Part shown: in pieces, positions 47,454 through 57,454 of the stretch
Layout of the letters: every line of letters starts with the position of its first letter
Numbering within the stretch: position 1 is the stretch's first letter
Assembly: GCA_034401135.1 (NCBI GenBank)
Contig: JAWZSP010000002.1
Span: 1,240,001 to 1,304,000, forward strand
Source: Volutella citrinella
Taxonomy: Eukaryota > Ascomycota > Sordariomycetes > Hypocreales > Nectriaceae
Direction: 5' to 3'
Length of the DNA stretch: 64,000 nt
Position numbers and translations under genes: made by a program
The notes under the pieces: model-generated
Told to the model about the DNA's origin: nothing
Databases searched by the model: none
What the model saw: only the letters and a program-made list of their open reading frames with translations

Positions 47454-49946
47454 ACGCTCACCCAATATTATCCCGGGTCTCGGGCTTGTACATTTTCTTT
47501 TTCAACACTTCATACCCGTGTCATACTACTTCTCTGTATTTATTTACCACGGCATTACATAGGAGGCAGACACGATTCTAGCCAGGCAAGGGAACAGGGG
47601 AGGACAAGGTGGGATGTTCCGAGTAAAGCGATAGGAAAGATACCCGGCATGGCCACCACAATACAATCAAGTAAAATCACAACTTGGCAATGATCAACCG
47701 AAGAGTCGAATGTAGCGAAGCAGAGTCATCATCGCCAGAGATCGTCAGCATTTAGTCTTTGCTCGACGCACTAATCAAGCCTTCATGTCTTCTTTGAGTT
47801 CCACGGCATTGCCTCGGTACCGCATCATCAGCCAGGTTCAGCAGCATTGTTGTAGCCTACGTTCTGTATCGGTGGGTAAGGGGACCTCGGTTCGGCTGCT
47901 TGCTCTTGACGTTGCTTGAGTCTATTGATGCCATTGGGTACGAGGGAACCATCACATACCACGCAGGCTTATGTATAATAATAGAAACTATAGCAAACCG
48001 GACAATCTATGCTGTACCTAGCATCGCGACCACAGTGATAGGTCGGTGAGGGTCGCAATCAAACATTTGACAGATGTAGCAAATAATGGCCCCCTTGCCT
48101 CTCAAGGTCTCTGCACCAATTGTTCCAGCGATTGTCGTTGGTAGCTCTCCGTACATTCTGTGAGGAAGGCCTGTGGTTATGCACACAAAGGTCAACTACT
48201 AGCAGTCTAAAGCCCCTCGCATAATAGGTGAGTCGACTGTCGATCCGTTTAGGTCATCCAAGACTCGCTTTTCGTGAGAAACTTAGGACTAACTGACCCC
48301 GAGCTACCAGGCCGGATCACATCTGGGGCAGGGCACTCAACCAAGAAGAGGTCATCAGCCCTTGGTTTTAATACTGCACCATAAAATCGTTATGGAGTGC
48401 GAAAGCACGACCAGGGCACATCGCGTATTCACAAAAACCACGATGTAGCTCTGCTGTTGGATCTACACAGCGGTGGAGTTGCTGAGGCCCTCGGTTGGGG
48501 GCGTGGGGTGGTCTATTTGAGTGGAGCAAGGGGATTGGGTGAAGAGGGGGTCGACAGTCGGATGTCTGCCTGGTTTCGTGATTGTTGCGGAGTGCATTGG
48601 TCGGATCTGAGGCCCTCCATCTGGCTGCAGCATAATCACGACTTGACTCATTAAGTATTAGCATGCCTGGGCTCTATTTTCTTTAGGCCTGCGGCGGAGC
48701 CCATGGGTACCTAAGTACAAGATAGGACAATATTGTGGCATCTACACATCAGCTTCGGAGCGGTTGCACATCATCTCGACGAGGGGGCCAACAGATGGGG
48801 GTGGACGTTGGATGGTGACTTGCTGGAGTTGGCGCCAGAGCATCCGGGTCTTCGCAGCAGACAGTAGGAATTAGCACAGCACTCTGCATCCATGCCAGCC
48901 AACATGAATGGTCTCTCCGTACTCCGCCTTGCTGTGAGAAGGAAGCGCAAGGAGTAGGGACTCGTAAAAGCAGCACCACATCCACACCCGCATCCACACG
49001 GCAAAGGTGCACAGACCAGGGGTAAACGCCTCTTGACAGCTCATCTCACAGCTCTCTGTCCCAGTGACCGGCCACCCCATGTTCGAGACCCTTGACGACA
49101 TCACCTCACGCGGCTTGTTGGTCGACATTGGCCGTGGCTCTCGCGTGCTGCTGGTTCTTGGGCGACAATGGCCGCATACCGCCCAGTCCGTCACTGCTTT
49201 GTGCATCTTGCACCATGCTTGCACAACACCAGAGGAGTAAAGACGGCGTCACGATGTCGCGCTGTAATCGTGCCAGGACGGTGCATCCAGAGGATGATGG
49301 CCCATTCATGATGGGATGGTGCTACCGCATACCGTGCGGTGGGTACTGTAGTGCGTGCAACAGGAGCTAGGCTCTTAGCGCCCCTCCTTGCCGCCCACTG
49401 GGCCAACCGCAGCGCGGGGATGAGCAAGGAGGCGGCCTCGGAGCGGGCAACTACCCCGCTCTGGAGGGGCGACGGGTGACGCCCCATTGGCCCGTGCCCC
49501 GGTGCCCAGCGCCACCCTCGCATCTCGAGACGCTAAGGCATGCGCTTCACAGGCCGTAGCGCTCTGCCGTCCACGGCCAGCCACTATCACCGCATCGCAT
49601 TGCATCAATCGCTCCACGATGCATGGCGCAGTCACTGGCGCACCGGTCTACTAACTCGACAAGCTTTTGGTCCGCCTGCGCAGCCTTATCAGCGGATGCA
49701 AACCGTCCTCGATAGCTCCATGGGAAGCATTGACGAGGTCTTAGCCGCCCACCCACTGCTGTGCGAAGCGGTCATTGTTCACGTCTCCGCCGGGCTGCTG
49801 GCTCTCGTCGCCCACTGTGTGGCGTCTTCAAGATAACAACCAACCCACCAACTGGTCCTCTGGTGCCACGGCAAGCACGGGTGGTAAGGTGAGGAAGGAG
49901 GGAGGTACGGAGGTAATTAGGCTATCTTTCCCAGAGCGAGAGATGG

Positions 49947-49990
49947 CACACGCGCACGCAACACACACTCTCACACACACATGCACATAC
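49947..49990. repeat. CA-rich simple sequence tract
   Basis: Imperfect alternating C/A on the plus strand (CACACG, ACACACAC, CACACACACA). Low complexity only. Confidence 0.7.
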
Positions 49991-50940
49991 CTGGTACCAG
50001 TCGGCACCAACCTGGTCTGTACCAAACATCACCCCGGGCCTTTTGTCCCTGACCACCCTTCATCGAATCCGCTTATCTTTCATTCTTGCATCCAAACACC
50101 CTCAACCCGGTGACACGCGCACTGAGACACAAATGCTGCATCTCTCCTCCTCCATCTCCTCTTGCTGTTATTGCCGCCACTGCTCGTCCAACTGAGCTAC
50201 TCCCCGCGCCACCTCCTCAGTGTCCTCGCCTTGGAGCCATCTCGTCTCTCCCCCCCTCCTCATCCACCTCGCCGCCAAAGGATCGCCTGGCTTGCGTGCT
50301 GTTGCTCAGCAAGCCAGCCACAATCCATCGCATCGCCGCCCGCCGTTGCTTATTCGAACTTCCCCGCGTCTGGGCTGGCTCCAGTTCCGTTGCTCCTCTG
50401 TCACGCCTCTCTTCTTCAACCACCTGCGTGTCTCAAACCATAGCGCCAACTCTGGCTTCCACCGCCCTCCCTCCTCCATCCCCTCCCTCCTTCATTGTCG
50501 CCCATCAACTGGGCCCCCGTCCGCTACTCAGAGCTCTATTCACACTCGGCAATCACACCCATTGTCCGAAATCACACTTCCCCCGCCCATTCAGCCCATC
50601 ATCGTCCCTGTTCCACTCTCTCCTGTGCCTCCCTTCGTGCCTAGAGCCTGGGCATGTACGACAAGAGCCCGCCCGTAGCAAATACAAGCTGCGAGCACTC
50701 GCCCGTCCTGTCGGTCTCCTCACCCGTAACCTAATCCCTGACTCTCCAGTCGCCATCCCCAAAGGCCTGAGCATCGTCCCTCCATATATCCAATAGCATC
50801 GTGGTTTCACGTCGTCCCCAAGACCAGTCTCCCGGTTGTCTTTTGCCTCGTATCTCTTCGCGCAACCCATTCTGTTATGCGACTTCAAGGTTGACCAGCA
50901 ACATCGAGCTCCACCATCGCCAATAACAAGACTCTCGAGA

Positions 50941-50953
50941 CCCCCCCCCCCCC
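50941..50953. repeat. C13 homopolymer just before PPS1
   Basis: Thirteen C residues ending 22 nt before the PPS1 ATG, inside the presumed 5' untranslated region. Its length is likely to vary between isolates or reads. Confidence 0.9.
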
Positions 50954-50975
50954 ACCATAGCGTCCGGCCTTCGAG

Positions 50976-53115
50976 ATGGCCACAATCGCCCTTCCCAGAC
51001 CCATTCCGCCTCATCGCCCATCATCAACCATCTCCGCGCCCCTCGCCCTCGACTCGCTCAAATCCTCCGCTGCGGCCGTCCCGAATAAACACATCCCCAC
51101 ATGTCCAACTGGACCTGCACACTCAGATGATGACAGCCTATCGTCCCTGTCTTCTTCATCCACTGAAACGGAAGACAATGAGCAGCAGAGCTCTCTGTTA
51201 TACCCAACTGATGCCTATGTTTCCGTTGAATTTGATGGGAATTCCGTTTTCGAGATCAATGCACGCCAGGTAGAAGAGGCCCTCGACTTCGCAGCCCGCC
51301 AACCTCTCCCAGACCCGTCCCTCGTGTTTCCGTGGTTCCATGGCCTGCATCCTCAGAACCAAGTTCAACAGGCCTTCTTCGCTGCGAGGCGACGCACCCT
51401 CAGACACACGCCCAACTGCCTGCGTGGAATCACCATTGTCAAGGCAGGCGGCGATCTCAGCCGAGCCCGTCTAAAGGGAGCAATTGCCCCAGACGAGATC
51501 CTGCAGCCCGGCTCAAACCCCGATTTTCTCGAAGCCGACCCCCGGGACGGTTTCTCTGTGAGGAATTTCCAGATCCAGACTATCAAGACCGCCTTGGTTT
51601 CGGATATCATCGTCTACGGTCCCAATCTATCCGAAGCCCGCAAGTTGGCTTGGAATATCACAGCCGCTCAAGAGAGGTGGCGGGAGAAGCAGCTTGCTCA
51701 AGGCGCTGCAGCCCCTGAATATAACACGTTTCTCTGCACCAGCGCATTCGAGGACTTTGAGGCGTTGCATCCGGAAATAGTAGCCGTCGATGCTGATGGA
51801 AACCTTACCGGTCAGGTGCTCGACTTCTTCCACATGGAGCGACGGGAGATGTGGACCATGACCCAGGCATCTGAGATATCTCACAATGTCTACATGGGTC
51901 CAAGCCCAGAGCCCGGGACTGCAGAGGAGCAACAGTTTGACATCTTGATCGAGTGCAGTGACCTGGGCCGCCTCAACCCCCTAGCATTGCAACTTGTCGC
52001 GGAGAGCCCTGATGAGCCGGGGAAGCAAACTTTCCTAGACTTCCCTTCCAGCGGGAGCATACTACCCCCAACTTGGTCCCACTCTGAGGCAGACGGTATC
52101 CTCGAAACATGCAAGTGGATCTATCACCTCTCGCATGGCACGAATCCCGAACCTGAAGGCGTTGGCCACGAGACCGATCTGGAGGGAGATTCAACCATGT
52201 CTGACAAGGCCGCTTCCAAGCCTCGACCTCGCAAAATCTTCCTTCACTGCGCTGACGGATACACCGAGTCCACGATGCTGGGAATCGCATACTACAGCTA
52301 CAGCACTGGGCGGCCGGTCCCTGATGCTTGGCTGCAGCTCCACACTACAAACCGGCGCAACTTCTTTGCCTATCCAACAGACGTTGCACTGCTAACAGCC
52401 ATCACACCGCGATTGCTTCGCGAATCCCCCGTCTGTGCCGGGTTGAGTTTAACCGAAATCACCGCGTTGGTCATAGACGAACCAGCTTGGTATGCAAACT
52501 TGGATGGGTCTTTTCCCAGCCGAGTCCTTGACTATATGTATCTAGGAAACTTGGGGCATGCGAACAACCCGGACCTCTTGAGGGCTCTGGGAATCGGCCA
52601 GATCCTAAGTGTTGGTGAGACGGCCATGTGGCGAGATGGAGAGCTAGAGGAATGGGGCCAGGAGAATGTCTGCGTTGTTCAAGGTGTTCAAGATAACGGC
52701 ATTGATCCCTTGACCAATGAGTTTGATCGCTGTCTCGAGTTTATCGGTAAGTATCCTCATAAGGCTCGCGTGTTTGTCACTGTGTATGCTGATCATCATC
52801 CCTTTAGACCGAGGCAGGCGTAATGGCACCGCCACGCTGGTTCATTGTCGTGTTGGTGTATCGCGCAGTGCAACCATCTGTATCGCCGAGGTAATGCGCG
52901 AAATGGGAATGTCGTTCCCACACGCATACTGCTTTGTCAGAGCCCGTCGACTTAATGTTATTATTCAACCGCACCTTCGGTTTGCATATGAGCTGTTGAA
53001 GTGGGAAGGAAAACTTCAGCAGCAGGCCCACCCTGGAAAGAAAGCGAAAAGAGACCTAGAGTGGAGCCAGATTGCAAGAGAAATCGCCCTTATGAACCGA
53101 CCATATTCGAGATGA
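50976..53115 (+). CDS. PPS1: Dual-specificity protein phosphatase Pps1
   Basis: Exons 50976-52746 and 52808-53115, joined over a 61 bp intron (GTAAGT...TTTAG), give 692 residues. The C-terminal dual-specificity phosphatase domain has the complete P-loop HCRVGVSRSATI, with catalytic Cys 604 and Arg 610, followed by VMREMGMSFPHAYCFVRARR. Before it, RVLDYMYLGNLGHANNPDLLRALGIGQILSVGE is the usual start of a DSP fold. A second loop, HCADGYTESTM around Cys 425, has the Cys and Gly but a Glu where the catalytic Arg should be, so it looks inactive. The N-terminal 90 residues are low-complexity and acidic. The yeast relative Pps1 acts on Tyr and Ser/Thr phosphates and affects S-phase progress; the role here is inferred from that. 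Confidence 0.9.
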
Positions 53116-53566
53116 AGATACGAAGATTCATCCGGCATGATCTCCTTTGTCGAAAATTGGTCCCATTCAGAAACCCGGCACCTGTCCCATGCTTACGGGA
53201 CTATGTTACACGTTGGTCGAAACGTATGATGAATTGTCTGAACGCTTTGTGTGTATTTGAGATTGCAAATTAGGGCCAGGTTTGGAGTTCAGGTTCAGGT
53301 TTATGGACAAAGGATCATGACAATTGGATGACCTTGCATCAGGCGTTTGTTTATTGCACTTTCAGGGGATGAATGAATGTTTGGCACCCTTTTTTCATGG
53401 ACGAACTGTGGCGGCGATGTTACGGCAGTTTTCTTTCATGTTTTGAATCGTCTCGGAAAGAAATACAGACTTCCTTGCTTCGAATGTGCCATGAGTCGCT
53501 CGATGCTAAGATGTGAGAAACAGCACATCCAGCGTGGTTATAATCAGGATTGTCACCACGACTGAT
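53116..53566. other. Intergenic, PPS1 3' end to 5S rRNA
   Basis: About 450 bp, moderately AT-rich, presumably the PPS1 3' untranslated region and the 5S upstream flank. No gene seen. Confidence 0.5.
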
Positions 53567-53685
53567 ACATACGACCATACCTACTAGAGAACACGGGATC
53601 CCGTCCGCTCTCCCATAGTTAAGCTGGTAAGGGGCGGACTAGTACTCGGGTCGGTGACGACCGGGGAATCCCCGCTGTTGTATGT
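53567..53685 (+). rRNA. 5S ribosomal RNA (dispersed copy)
   Basis: About 119 nt starting ACATACGACC and ending CTGTTGTATGT, the two arms of helix I. Helix II pairs CCTACTAG with CTGGTAAGG, leaving one bulged A. Conserved blocks are visible: CCCGTCCGCTCTCC and AGTTAAGC in the first arm, and CTAGTAC, GGTCGGTGACGACC and GGGAATCCC in the internal promoter and loop E region. It is followed at once by T6 (53685-53690), a Pol III stop. 5S genes scattered singly among protein genes are usual in filamentous ascomycetes. Several stem positions differ from the Neurospora-type sequence I remember, but the pairing is kept. Confidence 0.92.
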
Positions 53686-53690
53686 TTTTT
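53685..53690 (+). terminator. Pol III terminator of the 5S gene
   Basis: T6 run directly at the 3' end of the 5S rRNA. Confidence 0.8.
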
Positions 53691-54324
53691 GCCCGGCATT
53701 CTTTTTGTCAGCTTTTTGTCTCCTCTTCCTTTTTCTACTGTCCTGGGTAGCGGTCAGCTTTCTGGCGAACACGGTGCCCAAGCGGGACGCAGTAATGTGC
53801 ACACCAATGTCACTGGATGGTGATGGTGGGGGGGGGTGGCAACCACAAAGTAGGATCGCATGCCGTAGAAAGCCATATTTTATGAGTCAATTGATGCCAC
53901 CAAAGTTGAACGGAGTTGATTCAACTAAAATGCCTCGTAAACTGGTCTGCTCCTGTTGTTGACGTAGCTGTACTGGACGCAGGGTGCCTCCACTTTGCCA
54001 AAGGTGAAGTGCATCGCCAGACTCCTTCTCGCAGGAACAATCGAATTGCGACCCTCTATCCAACTTCACATCTCTACCCTCCCTAGTCGAAAAAAGAGTC
54101 CGACTTGATTTCAGAAGGCAAACTGGTGGGCGGGCTCTCTGACGGTTGACAACCTCAACCATTTCCACTTAGGCAGCCTTCCGTCACGTGATCTCGCGAC
54201 AGCTCGGTTCGCCAAAAGAGCCTGCCCGTCACGGCTCACGTCAACGGCAAGCTTCTATTGAAGCTCTCCCACCCGTCCCTCACGACCACCGGGCTTATGC
54301 TCCGGTGCCAATACCTGGGCCGCC
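53691..54324. other. Intergenic, 5S rRNA to XPD
   Basis: About 630 bp holding the presumed XPD promoter. No other gene is seen; a G-rich patch (53826-53837) is the only low-complexity element. Confidence 0.5.
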
Positions 54325-57207
54325 ATGAGGTTCAACATCGAGTATGAACCCAGTTCCCAGCCTGCTTGGCATAGTCCCTGACCTATTCCAGTGATCTGCC
54401 GGTGCTCTTTCCGTACCCAAGGATCTACCCAGGTACGTCATCCAAGTCTTTCGCCATCACCGTTGAGGATATAGCTGATCTTCCACGCATCACAGAACAA
54501 TATGCGTGAGTCTTCAAGGCTTGCTGAACCAATTTATCCAAACTAACACCTCCTCGTTCAGCTACATGTGCGATCTCAAAAGTATGGCGTCCTCATCCTT
54601 TGTCAACTTGTTACCAGCTGGCATACTAACGGCCCACTCCAGAGACGCTTGATGCCGGCGGCCACTGCGTTCTTGAAATGCCTTCTGGGACAGGAAAGAC
54701 TGTGTCTCTTCTGTCCCTTATTGTTGCCTACCAGCAGTACATGCCGGAAAAGCGCAAGCTCATCTACTGCTCCCGTACGCATCTCATGCCGCTCCCGTTA
54801 ACGGACTCTGGCCCCTGCTTACAAATCGTCACCAGGAACAATGTCAGAGATCGAAAAGGCTCTAGTCGAGTTGAAGTCGTTGATGAAGTACCGAGCAGAG
54901 CAGCTTGGGTACGAGGAAGAATTCCGCGGGTTGGGCCTCACCAGCCGCAAGAACCTGTGCCTCCATCCGTCGGTAAAGCGGGAGAAGAGCGGCTCAGTCG
55001 TTGATGCTCGATGCAGAAGCCTCACGGCAGGCTTTGTGAAGGAGAAGAAGGAAAAGGGCGAGAATGTCGACCTCTGCGTCTATCACGACGTAAGACCTGC
55101 CTCTCGTTCATCGCCATCTCAACCCGCTGACTCCGAAACAGAACCTAGACCTTCTTGAACCACATAATCTAATCCCCAATGGCGTCTGGTCATTTGAAGA
55201 CATCATTCGGTACGGCGAGGAGCGAAAACAATGTCCCTACTTCACCGCGCGACGCATGGTAAGCCTTCAGTTTGCCTGTCCCCGTTTGCTCTCGTGCGCC
55301 AACACTGAGTGACAGATGCAATACTGCAACGTGGTGATTTTCTCGTATCACTACCTTCTCGACCCCAAAATTGCCGAGCGCGTCTCTCGTGATTTCTCCA
55401 AAGACTGCATTGTTGTCTTTGACGAAGCTCACAACATCGATAACGTGTGCATTGAGTCTCTAAGCACGGACATCACCGAGGACTCGTTGCGCAAGGCCAC
55501 TCGAGGTGCACAGAATCTTGAAAACAAGATTGCGGAAATGCGTGATACGGACCAGGAGCAGCTTCAAAACGAGTATCAGAAACTAGTAGAGGGGCTGCGG
55601 GAAGCCGATGAGGCACGACAGGAGGACGCATTCATGTCCAATCCTGGTGAGTTGATCTTTGATGGTTGATGTCCAAGACTGCTTCTGACCATCCCGCCAG
55701 CCCTACCTGAAGACCTCCTCAAAGAGGCTGTACCAGGTAATATTCGGCGAGCAGAACACTTCATCGCCTTCTTGAAGAGGTTCATTGAGTATCTCAAGGT
55801 ATGCGTCTCGTCACCAGCCGTCCCCCATTACTCACGACTCGTTACTGACAAATCCCCGCCCAGACCAGGATGAAGGTTCGCCAAGTCATCTCTGAGACGC
55901 CGCCATCGTTCCTGTCTCATCTAAAAGAACACACATTCATCGAAAAGAAGCCGCTACGATTCTGTGCCGAACGCCTCACCTCTCTCGTGCGAACCCTCGA
56001 ACTTACAAATATCGAAGACTACCAACCCTTGCAGGAAGTGGCAACATTTGCTACCCTGGTAGCTACCTATGAAAAGGGATTCCTCCTCATTCTAGAGCCG
56101 TACGAGTCCGATACTGCCGAAGTCCCAAACCCAATCTTACACTTCACCTGCCTCGACGCTGCCATTGCTATTCGGCCAGTTTTCGAAAGGTTCTTCTCTG
56201 TCATTATCACGTCGGGTACAATTTCGCCCTTGGAAATGTATCCCAAAATGCTCGATTTCACGACCGTCATCCAGGAGTCTTACAGTATCACGCTAGCCCG
56301 TCGATCCTTCCTGCCCATGATCGTCACCAGAGGAAGCGATCAGGCCTCGGTTTCGACAAGTTTCCAAGTTAGAAACGAGCCCAGTGTGGTCCGCAACTAT
56401 GGAAACCTCTTGACTGAGTTTGCCAAAATCACTCCAGATGGCATGGTAGTCTTCTTCCCCTCGTATCTCTACATGGAGTCGATTATCAGCATGTGGCAAG
56501 GTATGGGCATCCTGGATGAGGTTTGGAAGTACAAGCTTATCCTGGTCGAAACACCCGATGCTCAGGAAACCTCTCTTGCGCTGGAGACTTACCGCACAGC
56601 ATGCTGCAACGGGCGAGGCGCCGTGCTGTTGTGTGTCGCTCGTGGGAAGGTGTCCGAAGGTATCGATTTCGACCACCAGTACGGACGGACAGTGTTGTGC
56701 ATTGGGGTTCCATTCCAGTACACGGAATCCCGTATCCTCAAGGCCAGGCTTGAATTTCTGCGAGAGACTTATCGAATCAAAGAGAACGACTTCCTCTCCT
56801 TCGACGCAATGCGCCACGCCGCCCAGTGCCTAGGTCGTGTATTGCGAGGCAAGGATGACTACGGAATCATGGTGCTCGCCGATCGTCGATTTCAGAAGAA
56901 GCGAACGCAGCTGCCGAAATGGATCAACCAAGGCCTGCTGGAGGCCGATGTCAACCTAAGCACTGACATGGCCGTAAGTAGTGCAAGGAGGTTCTTGAGA
57001 ACCATGGCCCAGCCCTTTCGAGCGCAGGACCAGGATGGCATAAGCACTTGGGGCTACAAGGACCTGATGGAGCACAAAGAAAAGATGGACCAAGACCGCA
57101 TCAAGGAGCTGGAAGAGGCGGCTAAGAAGCCACAGCCCATGTTGCAAAACTACGACTACGACGACGACGAGATAGATCAGGACATGATGGAATTGGAGGG
57201 TTTCTAG
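54325..57207 (+). CDS. RAD3: TFIIH 5'-3' DNA helicase XPD (Rad3)
   Basis: Ten exons: 54325-54341, 54392-54432, 54496-54505, 54562-54581, 54643-54774, 54836-55089, 55142-55258, 55316-55646, 55701-55798 and 55864-57207. They give 787 residues, close to the family's usual 760-795. Helicase motif I is MPSGTGKT with Lys 48, the same number as in yeast Rad3. The 4Fe-4S cysteines are present in NLCLHP, ARCRSL, DLCVYHD and RKQCPYF. Motif II is [10 protein letters not shown]. Motifs III-VI include [26 protein letters not shown] and [16 protein letters not shown]. The C-terminus is acidic ([17 protein letters not shown]). XPD opens DNA in nucleotide excision repair and is a structural part of TFIIH in transcription. 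The first four exons are tiny (17, 41, 10, 20 nt), each joined in phase. It is convergent with the DDHD gene 247 bp away. Confidence 0.95.
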
Positions 57208-57454
57208 CTGGCTTCGTCGGGGTGTAGCAGAGCAAACAGATCGGCAGCTCATGTAACATCATCTCATTCTCGGGCATATCCGATAGTACACAGGGGATAT
57301 CTCTGGATATCAAGATTCTATCAAAAACAGTATTCAGTCGCAAACGTTCGCTCCCAACTCCGTGCCATAAAATTTATCCCCCGTTCCCCACCGTTCTAAG
57401 AAGGGCATCGCCCCATATTGCTTACCATTAAATCTACTAGTAGAGAAAGAAACA

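Larger units (their letters stand above)
47454..50975. other. Intergenic region, 3.5 kb, MHYT gene to PPS1
   Basis: No gene supported. The last 0.9 kb is strongly C/T-rich on the plus strand, probably promoter and leader of PPS1. A CA-rich tract lies at 49947-49990 and a C13 run at 50941. Confidence 0.45.

Noticed and set aside
50086..50796. 236-codon plus-strand frame upstream of PPS1
   Set aside because: Ser/Pro-rich text produced by a C/T-rich leader; three overlapping frames are open at once, as expected from low complexity.
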